From positions 1 through 41,487 of the IMG/VR virus record IMGVR_UViG_3300022751_000008: a DNA stretch of 41,487 nt; one strand, given 5' to 3'. Under the pieces are notes generated by a model that was not told the DNA's origin, searched no databases, and saw nothing but the letters and a program-made list of their open reading frames with translations. Below are positions 7,425 through 16,261 of the stretch, in pieces; position 1 is the first letter of the stretch; the number at the start of each line of letters is the position of its first letter. This DNA is from a virus. The position numbers were made by a program, and so were the translations under genes.

Positions 7425-8585
7425 ATGGCAGATGGAAGTAACAGTTTTGGTAATCTAGTGATTGCCGCTCAAGTTAACCTTGATACTGTATTACGTGAGC
7501 AAATTGGTTTTATCCCAGCAGTATGGAAAAACTTAGAAGCTTCACAAGCAGCAATTGGTCAACAAATTCAATATCCTTTAGTCCCTGATTTGGTTCTGGA
7601 AGATGCTACAGCTAACTGTTGTGACGTACCTTGCCCAGAGTTAACTACTTGGGATAGCGCAACAATGACTCTTGACTACAACAAGGCGGTAGCATTCTGC
7701 TGGACTGGTGAAGAAGAGCTAGCAATACGTAATAGTCAACGTAGCGGTGTTAATGGGTTCCAAGGAACTCAAATGGACGAAGCAATGCGCTTAATCGTGA
7801 ACGCTGTAGAGCAATCTATTGCTGACCAAGCCCCTAACGCTTTACATTCATACACACCAATCAACGGTGGCATTCTTTTCAATCAACAATCTGACAACAT
7901 CAAAGATTTAGCAAATATTCGTAAGATTCTACACCGCGCTAAAGCTCCTGATACTGACAGACATTTGGTAATGGGTTTTGATGCTAGTGCTAATTTAGTT
8001 AACACTTACAACTTAACTCGTGCTAATGAGAATGCGTCTGATGCAACTCTTCGCCGTGGCGAAATGTTAAATATGTTAAACTTCGGTTTACACGAATCAT
8101 TCGCAGCTGATGCAGTAATCGAGTCTGGTGCAACTGGTACAGGTTATTTGGTTAATGGTGCAAGAGCGGCTGGTGTATACACTGTAACTGTAGACACTGG
8201 TACTGGTACTATTCCTGCTGGAACTCGTGTAACCTTCGCTGGTAATGCTGATAGCTACACTGTAGTGTCTTTTGCTGCTAACGTGATCACATTATCACAA
8301 GCTCTTACTGGTGCTGTAGCCGATAACGCGGCTGTAACTATAGATGCTGATGGCTATGCTCCACAATTAGCTTTCCAAAGACGTGCTATTGTATTAGCAA
8401 CTCGTGTACCTGCAATCGCCGGTGGCCGTGACTTAGCAACTAACCGTGCTTATATCACTGATCCAGTGAGTGGTCTTACAATGATGTTGTCTGAGTACCC
8501 TGGCTACCGTGCTATGAGATACGAACTATCTCTAGTTTGGGGAGTTAAAATGGTTAAACCAGAAATGGCAGTGTTGATAGCTTAA
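7425..8585 (+). CDS. major capsid protein, P22 coat-like
   Basis: The 386-residue protein starts MADGSNSFGNLVIAAQVN and contains text typical of the P22 coat family: REQIGFIPAVWKN, an insertion-like segment (IPAGTRVTFAGNADSYTVVS) and a C-terminus with YELSLVWGVKMVKPEMAV. The core would adopt the HK97 fold. A perfect intrinsic terminator directly follows, which would set transcript levels for the most abundant protein. Codon choice is richer in C and G at third positions than in neighbours, consistent with high expression. Confidence 0.9.
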   Translation: MADGSNSFGNLVIAAQVNLDTVLREQIGFIPAVWKNLEASQAAIGQQIQYPLVPDLVLEDATANCCDVPCPELTTWDSATMTLDYNKAVAFCWTGEEELAIRNSQRSGVNGFQGTQMDEAMRLIVNAVEQSIADQAPNALHSYTPINGGILFNQQSDNIKDLANIRKILHRAKAPDTDRHLVMGFDASANLVNTYNLTRANENASDATLRRGEMLNMLNFGLHESFAADAVIESGATGTGYLVNGARAAGVYTVTVDTGTGTIPAGTRVTFAGNADSYTVVSFAANVITLSQALTGAVADNAAVTIDADGYAPQLAFQRRAIVLATRVPAIAGGRDLATNRAYITDPVSGLTMMLSEYPGYRAMRYELSLVWGVKMVKPEMAVLIA

Positions 8586-8601
8586 TAAGTAATTTTCGAG
8601 G

Positions 8602-8624
8602 GCTCTCGCAAGAGAGCTTTCTTT
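8602..8624 (+). terminator. intrinsic terminator after coat gene
   Basis: GCTCTC (8602-8607), a GCAA tetraloop and GAGAGC (8612-8617) are followed by TTTCTTT. It lies 16 nt past the coat stop. As it sits inside the late operon it must be leaky or subject to antitermination for the tail genes to be expressed. Confidence 0.85.
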
Positions 8625-8645
8625 AAATTGTTTATAGGAATTAAA

Positions 8646-8939
8646 ATGAGACGCAGTGAGATAGAGACAATTAAAGTGAAGCATAAAGATGGTTATATGA
8701 TCATCAATAAAGTTGATTTCAATGATAAAGATTATGAACTGTTTGAAGAAGAAGTAAAACAACCAGAGCCTGTTGTCAAAGAAGAGAGGGTTGTCAAAGC
8801 TCCGGCTAAGAAGAAAAAGCCTGTCACAGCTAAACAACAAGACAAAGGTACACCAATAGCAGAGATTAATCAGCTTATAAATAATAAACCAGCTGTTAGA
8901 CCTAGAAAGGATGGTGATGCGCCTTATCTCAGAGAATAA
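8646..8939 (+). CDS. small charged head-region protein, 97 aa
   Basis: The ATG at 8646 (MRRSEIETIKVKHKDGYM) follows TAGGAATTAAA and is preferred to an upstream TTG. The N-terminus (about 1-35) looks like a small beta domain. The rest is a Pro/Lys/Glu-rich linker (KAPAKKKKPVTAKQQD). Such proteins are common after the coat gene and may decorate or assist the head. The function is not known. Confidence 0.6.
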   Translation: MRRSEIETIKVKHKDGYMIINKVDFNDKDYELFEEEVKQPEPVVKEERVVKAPAKKKKPVTAKQQDKGTPIAEINQLINNKPAVRPRKDGDAPYLRE

Positions 8940-9096
8940 AGAAGAACGATTAGCTATATGCCGAACTTGCCCTTTCTACAATGCAGAACGTAATAAATGT
9001 AAGAAATGTGGATGCCACATGGCTGTTAAAGCTTTGTACGCTAGAAGTAAATGCCCATTGAATAAATGGGGTTGTAAAGATTGCGAGGTTAAATAA
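8917..9096 (+). CDS. small zinc-ribbon protein, 59 aa
   Basis: The start is placed at ATG 8917, six bases after AGAAAGG; ATG 8911 is too close to it. Four or more cysteine pairs are visible: CRTC near residue 15, CKKCGC near 28, then a single Cys and a CKDC near the end. These probably bind one or two zinc ions. It resembles short phage zinc-ribbon proteins found between coat and connector genes; the role is unknown. Confidence 0.65.
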   Translation: MRLISENKEERLAICRTCPFYNAERNKCKKCGCHMAVKALYARSKCPLNKWGCKDCEVK

Positions 9097-9350
9097 TGAA
9101 ATATACTCCAGAGAATTGCGCAAGGTCTAAAATATTTTTGCAAGACAGCAACAATCCTGTAGGGTGGACTCAGATTAATCACGTCTTTGAGATTGATGAT
9201 GTGGAGAAAACGGTAAGTTTCTTCCCCACAAGTATAAAAGACATTCCCATACTAACAACAGACAACAATGTCGCACGATGTACTATAAATCCTGTAGGCT
9301 GCTACGTTGAATTAAACGAAAAGGTTTTAACTAAATGGCAACAATCGTAG
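9096..9350 (+). CDS. head-tail region protein, 84 aa, unknown
   Basis: It starts within the stop codon of the zinc-ribbon gene (TAATG) and overlaps the next gene by 16 nt. The product (MKYTPENCARSKIFLQD) seems mostly beta-strand and has no recognised motif. Tight overlap on both sides ties it to the head-completion block. Confidence 0.6.
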   Translation: MKYTPENCARSKIFLQDSNNPVGWTQINHVFEIDDVEKTVSFFPTSIKDIPILTTDNNVARCTINPVGCYVELNEKVLTKWQQS

Positions 9351-9838
9351 TAGAAACCGGGAGTGGTGATAACCCCTTGGCCAATAGCTACATATCAGAA
9401 GCTGAATTAGTTACGTATGCTGCTGATAGAGGTATTACATTGGTAGGCGCCCCATCAGTTCTTATAATAAGAGCAATGGATTATTTAGAATCACAATCAT
9501 TTAAAGGTTATAAAGCTAACAGCAATCAACCTCTTGAATGGCCTAGACGTGGTGTAATAATTGATACAGTGGGCTTTTGTGGTTGTGGCAGTTATTTACC
9601 TAGTGATGAAATTCCACAATTGCTTATAGATGCTTTAGCTGAGATTGCAATAGCTATAGATCAGGATGAAGACCCCACAGCTTCTGTGCAACCAGCTGTT
9701 AAAAGTGAAACAGTGGATGTAATTAGCGTGACATACAAGGACAATGCCTCTTCTGTAGTGATTAATAGAAAAATAGGCATAAAACTAAACAAATTATTAA
9801 GTAATTCAGGTGGAGCCTTTGTAGTGGTCAAGGGTTAG
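9335..9838 (+). CDS. head-tail adaptor, DnaT-like family
   Basis: The 167-residue product has the recurring pattern of the phage 'DnaT-like' or gp6-type connector family: LANSYISEAELVTYAADRG, then RAMDYLESQSFKGYK, then LEWPRRGV and PQLLIDALAEIAIAID. These proteins form the ring below the portal; despite the family label no ssDNA role is implied. The N-terminal sequence overlaps the previous gene. Confidence 0.75.
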   Translation: MATIVVETGSGDNPLANSYISEAELVTYAADRGITLVGAPSVLIIRAMDYLESQSFKGYKANSNQPLEWPRRGVIIDTVGFCGCGSYLPSDEIPQLLIDALAEIAIAIDQDEDPTASVQPAVKSETVDVISVTYKDNASSVVINRKIGIKLNKLLSNSGGAFVVVKG

Positions 9839-9888
9839 TTCTAAGCAACTTTAGCACCTACCCTTGGTGTTAGTACTACCAGCACCCC

Positions 9889-9915
9889 GATCGTTCAATA
9901 CAGAGCTTCTATGGA
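9889..9915. repeat. 27-bp repeat, copy 1
   Basis: The 27 bases from GATCGTTCAATACAG to TTCTATGGA are repeated exactly at 37239-37265. This copy lies in the 106-nt gap 9839-9944, an unusually long space in an otherwise overlapping late operon. The gap also holds GGTG/CACC inverted pieces. No reading frame of note is present. Confidence 0.85.
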
Positions 9916-9944
9916 GCTCATATTTAAGTACATAAGAGATATAA

Positions 9945-10298
9945 ATGTCATTTGCTACGAGAATGCAACAAACAGCAAGAACATTGCTTACAAAGTACGG
10001 TCAAGCTGTGTCTGCAAGCAGAGCAATAAATTCTAGCTTCGATGTGACAGATGGGACAGTGACAATTGGAACTCCATTAACTTATGCAGGCGTTTGCTAC
10101 CCCTCTAATTACAATCAAAATCAAATAGACGGGACAATCATTCAACAAGACGATATATTAATTATATTAAGAACAGACACAGAGCCTAAAGTTAATGATG
10201 TATTAACTACGGGTGGAAAAGCTTACACAATAATAAACATGCAGATAGTAACAGCTCAAGGTTTAGACATTATTTACAAATGCCAAGTGAGGCAATAG
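9945..10298 (+). CDS. head-closure-like protein, 117 aa
   Basis: The pattern of an N-terminal helix (SFATRMQQTARTLLTKYG) and then a small beta-barrel (QQDDILIILRTDTEPKVNDVLTTGGKAYTIINM) resembles phage head-closure or stopper proteins such as SPP1 gp16-like. It sits between the adaptor and an HK97 gp10-like gene, the usual order. It ends inside the start region of the next gene. Confidence 0.65.
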   Translation: MSFATRMQQTARTLLTKYGQAVSASRAINSSFDVTDGTVTIGTPLTYAGVCYPSNYNQNQIDGTIIQQDDILIILRTDTEPKVNDVLTTGGKAYTIINMQIVTAQGLDIIYKCQVRQ

Positions 10299-10675
10299 TG
10301 GCTGATGGATTTGATGCTTGGAACAAACAATTCACTGTTCAGGTGGATGTTTTAAAAGATGTCCAGGAAGCAGCTTTAGAAGATGCTGTGGGGGTTCTAT
10401 TCGGTGAGATAAAAGATAGAACTCCTATAGGTAATCCTGCTTTATGGAAATGGCCAGCTCCTGCTGATTATAACCCAGGGACATTGAAAGCCAGTTGGGA
10501 ACAACATAAACTAAGTCCCTTAGCATATGAGATAGTGAATAACCAACCGTATGCCTATAGAGTGGAAACAGGTTGGTCAACACAAGCTCCCGAAGGAATG
10601 ATGAGAATTTCAATAAAAGATTGGCCCTTTATATTAGACCAAGCAATGAAGAGGAATACACGTGGGGACGTTTAA
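10298..10675 (+). CDS. tail completion protein, HK97 gp10-like
   Basis: I place the start at GTG 10298, five bases after GAGG and overlapping the previous TAG. An ATG at 10280 lacks a ribosome site and would add six residues. The roughly 125-residue product has the gp10 pattern: ALEDAVGVLFGEIKDRTPIGNPALW, then GTLKASWEQH and NNQPYAYRVETGW. This family joins the head to the tail tube. Confidence 0.75.
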   Translation: MADGFDAWNKQFTVQVDVLKDVQEAALEDAVGVLFGEIKDRTPIGNPALWKWPAPADYNPGTLKASWEQHKLSPLAYEIVNNQPYAYRVETGWSTQAPEGMMRISIKDWPFILDQAMKRNTRGDV

Positions 10676-11057
10676 TAACATACAAAACGCTCTTAATACA
10701 AGGCTTGCTAATATATCAGGATTACCAGTTATATATTATCCAAATGATCAGAAAGAGCCTTTACAAAGCACTCCCTATTTAAGGCCTACACTACTGCCTG
10801 CTACAAGTCAATTATATACATTAAATGATGGAGATTACCATCAGGGCATATACCAAATAGATATATATAAACAATTAAAATTTGGTTCAGCCCCTGTTCT
10901 CTTAATAGCAGATGCAATAAGAGATGGTTTTAGAAGACAAAGCTTAACATCGAATGGGACAATAGTTCACATTCAAAATATTAGCATTTCACAAGCTAGA
11001 AAAGAAGAAGGCTGGTGGAGTTGCTATGTAGAAGTAAACTACCTTTGCGTAGCATAA
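10662..11057 (+). CDS. tail terminator protein, DUF4128-like
   Basis: The GTG start at 10662 overlaps the previous gene and follows GAGGAATACAC. The 131-residue product (NALNTRLANISGLPVIYYPN, then GIYQIDIYKQLKFGSAPVLLIADAI) matches the alpha/beta fold text of DUF4128 and lambda gpU-like tail terminators. These cap the tail tube and dock it to the head. Confidence 0.75.
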   Translation: MGTFNNIQNALNTRLANISGLPVIYYPNDQKEPLQSTPYLRPTLLPATSQLYTLNDGDYHQGIYQIDIYKQLKFGSAPVLLIADAIRDGFRRQSLTSNGTIVHIQNISISQARKEEGWWSCYVEVNYLCVA

Positions 11058-11090
11058 TAATCCACTAATAATTATAATAAAGGAAACAAA

Positions 11091-11504
11091 ATGGCAGCTC
11101 CAGCAATTAAAACCCAAGGCACTACGATCAGTATTGATGGTGCTGTATTTTTAGGTCATCAATCTATTTCAGGACTTGGTGGCGGCACAGCTAATAAAAT
11201 TGACACCACCACACTTCTCAGCACCTCTAAAGAGTACCGTATGGGTCTGCAAGATGAAGGCGACTTCACTCTTAATTTCATATGGAATCTAGATGACGCT
11301 GGCCAGGCGGCTATGATGGCGGCTAAAGCATCCCAAGAGACTGTTGAAATGATTATCACTCTTCCAGCTACAGACCCCACAGTTACTAAGAACGTCTGGA
11401 CTGGTAACGTTATTATTCTTCAGATGTCTTTAGACATTAATGCCGATAGCGTAGCTCAAGGTACAGCAACAATAGGTGTTACAGGTACGCCGGTTTGGAG
11501 TTAA
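11091..11504 (+). CDS. major tail tube protein
   Basis: The 137-residue protein begins MAAPAIKTQGTTISIDG and has glycine-rich beta-strand text ending with TATIGVTGTPVWS. It lies after the tail terminator and before the frameshifted chaperones, the standard place for the siphovirus tube subunit. A clean AAAGGAAACAA ribosome site precedes it. Confidence 0.85.
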   Translation: MAAPAIKTQGTTISIDGAVFLGHQSISGLGGGTANKIDTTTLLSTSKEYRMGLQDEGDFTLNFIWNLDDAGQAAMMAAKASQETVEMIITLPATDPTVTKNVWTGNVIILQMSLDINADSVAQGTATIGVTGTPVWS

Positions 11505-11505
11505 T

Positions 11506-11847
11506 ATGATTCTTAATAAACATCAAATTTTTGCATCAAATGATTTAAAGAATAAAGTCGTGGAAATGGAAGAGTGGGGAGGGGATGTTAAGATAAGAGT
11601 CATGTCAGCTGGAGAGCAACTGGCTCTTAACGACTTTCTTACTAATAACCCTAAAGACGAAGACATGGCTTTCCATTTTATATTAATGTGCTCTATTAAT
11701 GAAGATGGAAGCAAGATGTTTGATCAAGATGATATACCTCTCTTAAAAGCAAAGAGCGCTGAAAGCGTTATCAAGCTCTATCAAGAAATATTATCGTTAA
11801 ACAAACAGAAAGCCGATGATGTTGAAAACCTAGCAAAAAACTCCTAA
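11506..11847 (+). CDS. tail assembly chaperone, short form (gpG-like)
   Basis: The ATG at 11506 is preferred (GGAG five bases upstream) over a longer frame that begins inside the tail tube gene. The 113-residue protein ends soon after a slippery heptamer at 11835-11841. Reading the -1 frame there extends it into the next open frame, exactly as in the lambda G/GT pair. Such chaperones bind the tape measure and recruit tube subunits, and they are absent from the virion. Confidence 0.85.
   Translation: MILNKHQIFASNDLKNKVVEMEEWGGDVKIRVMSAGEQLALNDFLTNNPKDEDMAFHFILMCSINEDGSKMFDQDDIPLLKAKSAESVIKLYQEILSLNKQKADDVENLAKNS
11835..11841 (+). promoter_or_regulatory. -1 programmed ribosomal frameshift site
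   Basis: The heptamer A AAA AAC is in register with the upstream frame (codons GCA AAA AAC). A one-base slip back gives CTC CTA AGG CAT CCA, continuous with the frame of the gene at 11868-12080. The zero frame stops two codons after the heptamer. No obvious strong downstream hairpin was seen by eye. Confidence 0.85.
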
Positions 11848-11867
11848 GGCATCCATTAAGACAATTT

Positions 11868-12080
11868 ATGTTCTCTCTGGCAGTTGAGCTTAAGATGACT
11901 GTCAGAAGACTTGAACAAGAGATGGATGCTGCAGAGTTTATGGAATGGATAGCATACTACCAGACTAAAGATGAAAAACTCAAAGATGAGTTATTGGCTA
12001 AAATAGCAAACGAAACTTCAATAGAAGAAAGCAATGCCCAAGTGCGTGCATTCTTACAAGCATTAAGAAGAACTAAATAA
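11868..12080 (+). CDS. tail assembly chaperone frameshift extension (gpT-like)
   Basis: This frame is most likely expressed as the C-terminal part of a 191-residue fusion, join(11506..11841, 11841..12080). The -1 frame from the slippery site reads LLRHPLRQF and then this MFSLAVELKMTVRRLEQEM. The AEFMEWIAYYQTKDEK segment is the characteristic T-domain text of siphoviruses. The ATG at 11868 has no ribosome site, which supports frameshift-only expression. Confidence 0.85.
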   Translation: MFSLAVELKMTVRRLEQEMDAAEFMEWIAYYQTKDEKLKDELLAKIANETSIEESNAQVRAFLQALRRTK

Positions 12081-13646
12081 ATGGCAACAACTACATCAAC
12101 ATTAAAAACAGAGATTACAGCAGATAATAAGAAATTTATTGCTGCTACTCTTGAAGCCAGGGCTAAGGTAAAGCAGCTGGCTTTAGCTATACGTAATGAA
12201 TATGGCGTTGCAATGAAGGATGCCGAAAATTTGGCACGTAAAACATTTGCCAATACTAATTCTGCCTTAGCCAGTACACAGAAGCAAATATCCACAACCT
12301 CAAGCTTGCTGGGCGGGCTAAGTAAAAAATTTACAGCTTTCTTAGCTGTAGGAGCTTTGACATCCGGCTTTAAAAACATTTATCAAGATATAGACAGAAC
12401 GATAGCTTCTGCTGAAAAATTAGATATCGCGGTTAATAAATTTCAAGCTTTAGAATTTGCTGCTAAAAGGTCTGATGTAGAAATTTCAACATTAGAAAAC
12501 GGCCTTAAGAAATTAAGAAGCACTATTGCCACATCCCTACAAACCGGTAACGATCCATTTAAGCAGTTAAATTTGTCAGCTAAAGAGTTGTCAGAATTAG
12601 ATATAGTTGATGCCTACGTTAAACTGGGTGCTCAAGTTAAAAAGTCTAACTCTGAAATTGCTCAAGTGACTGCGGTTAATGGTATCTTTGGCTTAAAAGC
12701 TGGTCAAGAGCAATTGAATGCTTTTAGAAGTGATCTAGAAGGTGCCATAAACTACTACAAGACTAATATTGGCGGATTAAGTGAAGAGGATGTTTTAGGC
12801 TTCGCTAAACTTGATAAACAAGTAGATGAAGTTGGTGCCAAGATAAAAAACGATTTACAAAAAGGTATAATACAGCTCACACCCCTTATTCTTGATGCAA
12901 GCTCAGCTTTCGCATCGATGGCTAAAAATATAGGTAAAGGCTATTCTGTTTTAAAAGAGTTTGTTAACAGTGCAAGGGATTTAGCAGATTCGGCCTTAAG
13001 TGATAATACCCCCCAAGCTGACGTTAAGCCGGGACTATTTGTTAATGGCAAATCTTTTAAAGATCAACTGTCATCAATCCCATCATTTAGGGATGGGGCA
13101 AAAACACAAACTGCATCATTTATAGATGTCCCTACAGAATTAAATAAACTTGCTATAGCTGCAGCGGCTGCGACTGGCGGCCTAGACTCGTTGAGAAAAC
13201 AAGCATTGGATTTATTCGGTGTTAATACACCAGAGGCGAATGGTAAGAACTATTTACAATCTATATTAACAGATAAATCTAGGCCTCAAGCCATGGATGA
13301 GGGATTCAATAAAATAGCTAATGAAATACGAGATAGTGTTCTTAAAAACCCAGACAGTTCATATTTAGCGTCTAACAATGCAAGTAGGATATCAGAGTTA
13401 AAGAGGATAGCTAACACTTATGGTGGAAGATCTGATATAGATAATACTGGACAATTGAATGCAATCAAAGAAATTGAAAAAGGTTTAAAAGTTCTCAGTA
13501 CTACCCCACAAAAAGTCGATGTCGCAATAACAGTCGACAAGGAAGGTATTATTAAAGCGGTGGTAGCTAACAATCAATTCACCGAAGCAGTGATTCAAAC
13601 AGCGGTAGCAGCCGCGGACAACTCAGCAAGAGAGGCGGTACGATAG
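12081..13646 (+). CDS. tail tape measure protein
   Basis: The 521-residue protein starts immediately after the chaperone stop. It is largely helical and alanine-rich, with coiled-coil text (residues 20-75), a hydrophobic patch near 85-95 (FTAFLAVGALTSGF) and KLDIAVNKFQALEFAAKRSDVEISTLENG, a segment common in siphovirus tape measures. From the usual 0.15 nm per residue the tail would be roughly 75-80 nm long. No lytic transglycosylase domain is evident. Confidence 0.85.
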   Translation: MATTTSTLKTEITADNKKFIAATLEARAKVKQLALAIRNEYGVAMKDAENLARKTFANTNSALASTQKQISTTSSLLGGLSKKFTAFLAVGALTSGFKNIYQDIDRTIASAEKLDIAVNKFQALEFAAKRSDVEISTLENGLKKLRSTIATSLQTGNDPFKQLNLSAKELSELDIVDAYVKLGAQVKKSNSEIAQVTAVNGIFGLKAGQEQLNAFRSDLEGAINYYKTNIGGLSEEDVLGFAKLDKQVDEVGAKIKNDLQKGIIQLTPLILDASSAFASMAKNIGKGYSVLKEFVNSARDLADSALSDNTPQADVKPGLFVNGKSFKDQLSSIPSFRDGAKTQTASFIDVPTELNKLAIAAAAATGGLDSLRKQALDLFGVNTPEANGKNYLQSILTDKSRPQAMDEGFNKIANEIRDSVLKNPDSSYLASNNASRISELKRIANTYGGRSDIDNTGQLNAIKEIEKGLKVLSTTPQKVDVAITVDKEGIIKAVVANNQFTEAVIQTAVAAADNSAREAVR

Positions 13647-14261
13647 ATGTCAATCGCAACACTAACATTTAAATTCTATGATGATGCTGGGCTAACCACA
13701 CTCACTAATACGTTATTTCAACTAACACATCAAAGTGATTTCTCAGACAATCCTCAAAAGTTTAATAAATTCTTTGGCAGTAATAACTCTGCTAATAAAC
13801 TCCAAGCACAAGCCAGCCCAGGGGTTAATCAAATTACTCTTACACCCACAAGAATTCTTGCCACATGGGCTCTTACGACAGCCTATACGCTGGGGCAAAG
13901 AAGAAGACCTACAGTGGACAATAACTTCACATACGTTGTTACAACAGCTGGTGTAAGCTCAGGTACAGAACCCACATGGAATACCTCTTTAAATGGCTTT
14001 ACAACAGATGGCACGGTGGTATGGCAAACAATAAGCGCTGAACATCCTATTACAGAAATTAAGCTTGCCTTAACAGAGGCCGGGCTTGCTTCAGCTACAG
14101 GCGGCGCAGCCTTGAATATTGGTGCAACAATCAATGGTGGAGTTGCTAACGCCGTCAGCGTTTGGATACAAGTTGATAATTCAATAGCAACAGTAGGGAG
14201 CACAACTGGTGCACCAGAGCTGGGCATTTACATTAATGCTGTTCAAGAGAGTGCTATATAA
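13647..14261 (+). CDS. tail/baseplate protein with small beta module, 204 aa
   Basis: The N-terminal 80 residues are beta-rich (MSIATLTFKFYDDAGLTTLTN). Residues about 70-128 (ATWALTTAYTLGQRRRP, SGTEPTWNTSLNGFT, DGTVVWQ) match the W..Y..G / GTEPTW / DGTVVW module seen in many phage tail and fibre proteins, thought to be a carbohydrate-binding-like fold. It abuts the tape measure and overlaps the fibre gene by one base. Confidence 0.6.
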   Translation: MSIATLTFKFYDDAGLTTLTNTLFQLTHQSDFSDNPQKFNKFFGSNNSANKLQAQASPGVNQITLTPTRILATWALTTAYTLGQRRRPTVDNNFTYVVTTAGVSSGTEPTWNTSLNGFTTDGTVVWQTISAEHPITEIKLALTEAGLASATGGAALNIGATINGGVANAVSVWIQVDNSIATVGSTTGAPELGIYINAVQESAI

Positions 14262-15940
14262 TGCCAAGAATTTATGTAAATAATTTTAATACAACGTTGA
14301 GTGCTGCAATAGTCAGCACGGGTGCAACATCTATAACAATAGCAAGTGCTACAGGACTGCCTACATTAGCCACTGGCGAATATTATCTTCTAACAATAGA
14401 TGATGGTACAAATATTGAAATAGTGAAAGTTACGGCTCGTTCTGGTACAACATTAACAGTTGTTAGAGGTCAAGAGGGTACAACAGCTGCAACATTCGCA
14501 AGTGGTGTGGCTGTAGAAATGAGAGCCACAGCAGGTGGGATGGTGAACGTAGATGATGAGGGGAATTTCTACACTAACAATTATCATCCCGCCTTAACAT
14601 CTGTGGCCACGGCAGCTGGCACGACAACTTTGACAAGTGCAAGCACAGGTTTCTACAATTTCACTGGCTCCACTACACAAAACGTTAATTTACCTGTAAC
14701 CAGCACGTTAACATTAGGTCACAAATTTGTTATAAAGAATTCAAGCACAGGTACAGTCACAGTGCGGAGTTCTGGTGCTAATACAATACAGGCTATCACA
14801 ACAGGTAATAGTGCAATATTTACGTGTGTATTAATATCAGGTACAACAGCTGCTAGTTGGGTGGTGGAATATATAAGTTCATCAGGTGGGGGCGGTAGTC
14901 AGACACCTTGGACTTCTAACATAGACACGGGCGGTTACTATCTAGCCAATACGACCAATAGTTCAGGGGTTGATATTAGGGGGAATGCAACTGGCGCTAA
15001 CCCGATTACTTTAACCGCCTCTTATATTGATATTAAAAGAAGTGCCGGTAATGCAGCAGCTTCGGCCATTTACTTGTATGAAGCTCCTGCTAATGGTACA
15101 GACTATGTAGGAATTCAGACACCCACCAATATTACATCTTCATACACTATAACGCTCCCAGCGACAGGCGGGACAGGGTTCTTATATAGCACATCTAACA
15201 CATGGGCTCTTACAACTACACCAGCTCTTGGCACCCCTGCTTCAGGTACAATGACTAACGTTACTGGTCTTCCTCTTACAACAGGTGTCACAGGTACATT
15301 ACCAATTACTAATGGCGGCACAGGTAGGGCTACATCTACAACAGCTTATGGCTTGATAGCAGCAGGAACAACAGCTACAGGTGTTCAACAGACTATAAGC
15401 CCAGGAACTTCGGGACTTCCCTTAATATCAGCCGGAGCAAGTGCTTTAGCTTCATTTGGACAACTTAGTTTAACTGCTGGTGTAACAGGTGTTCTACCTG
15501 CCGCTAATGGCGGAACAGGGATTTCTATAAACCCTCAAATATCAGCTAGAATAACTACAAACCAATCTATCGCCAACGCCACTTTTGTTAAAATAGCTCT
15601 CGCAACGGAGAATTTTGATACTAATAATAATTTTGATAATGTTACAAATTACCGATTCTTACCAACTGTAGCTGGTAAATACTTCTTCTCTGCTGGAGTT
15701 GATATAAATGCTGCTGTTGATGCTTGTATTTTGAGGGCTTATCTATTTAAAAATGGCGCGGGACTTTTAGAATCGGGGATACAAACATCGGGAACAGGGC
15801 AACAGGGGGTTACAATCAATGGTGTTATTTCCATGAATGGTTCTAGTGATTATGTTGAATTGTATATATACCAAGCTACTGGAACAAGTCAAACGGCTAA
15901 TGCTAATAGTTACATGGTAGCCTATTGGATTGGAGCATAG
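14261..15940 (+). CDS. tail fibre / receptor-binding protein with C1q-like tip
   Basis: The 559-residue protein is rich in Thr, Ser, Gly and Ala. Repeated fibre motifs such as LPITNGGTG and LPAANGGTG (near residues 345-415) precede a C-terminal domain (about 425-559) with FDNVTNYRFLPTVAGKYFFS and MNGSSDYVELYIYQ, typical of C1q/TNF-like trimeric tips. The N-terminal segment would attach to the baseplate. It is the best candidate for host recognition. Short fibre-assembly-like genes follow it. Confidence 0.75.
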   Translation: MPRIYVNNFNTTLSAAIVSTGATSITIASATGLPTLATGEYYLLTIDDGTNIEIVKVTARSGTTLTVVRGQEGTTAATFASGVAVEMRATAGGMVNVDDEGNFYTNNYHPALTSVATAAGTTTLTSASTGFYNFTGSTTQNVNLPVTSTLTLGHKFVIKNSSTGTVTVRSSGANTIQAITTGNSAIFTCVLISGTTAASWVVEYISSSGGGGSQTPWTSNIDTGGYYLANTTNSSGVDIRGNATGANPITLTASYIDIKRSAGNAAASAIYLYEAPANGTDYVGIQTPTNITSSYTITLPATGGTGFLYSTSNTWALTTTPALGTPASGTMTNVTGLPLTTGVTGTLPITNGGTGRATSTTAYGLIAAGTTATGVQQTISPGTSGLPLISAGASALASFGQLSLTAGVTGVLPAANGGTGISINPQISARITTNQSIANATFVKIALATENFDTNNNFDNVTNYRFLPTVAGKYFFSAGVDINAAVDACILRAYLFKNGAGLLESGIQTSGTGQQGVTINGVISMNGSSDYVELYIYQATGTSQTANANSYMVAYWIGA

Positions 15941-15941
15941 A

Positions 15942-16259
15942 ATGAATATCAACGATATATTATTACTTAAATATCCAAACGCTAGTTTCTTAAAGGATAT
16001 ATTAATTTTTGATGATGGCAATGGCCCGTATATTAAAGAGTGGAACCTTGATACCCCTCAGCCTACAAAACAGGATTTAAATAACTGGGGAATTGAATTA
16101 GATTTAAAATACAGACAAGAATTGGCACGTCGAGCAAGAGTTTATCCTCCACTTGAAGTGCAATTAGATATGCAATACCATGATGCAACAGAGGGAACCA
16201 CTACTTGGGTTGATTCTGTAGAAGCTGTTAAACTTGCACACCCAATACCCGAGGAATAA
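15942..16259 (+). CDS. XkdW-like tail-associated protein, paralog 1, 105 aa
   Basis: The ATG at 15942 follows TTGGAG at 8 nt; an upstream TTG in frame is less likely. The N-terminus (LLKYPNASFLKDILIFDDGNGPYIKEWN) resembles the XkdW family found next to fibre genes. It shares YPNASFLKDI and the following D-G-GPYIK-W pattern with the next gene. It could be a fibre chaperone or a small fibre-associated protein. Confidence 0.6.
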   Translation: MNINDILLLKYPNASFLKDILIFDDGNGPYIKEWNLDTPQPTKQDLNNWGIELDLKYRQELARRARVYPPLEVQLDMQYHDATEGTTTWVDSVEAVKLAHPIPEE

Positions 16260-16261
16260 AA

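Noticed and set aside
11957-12379. Minus-strand 140-codon frame
   Set aside because: Shadow of the frameshift extension and tape measure genes; no ribosome site.
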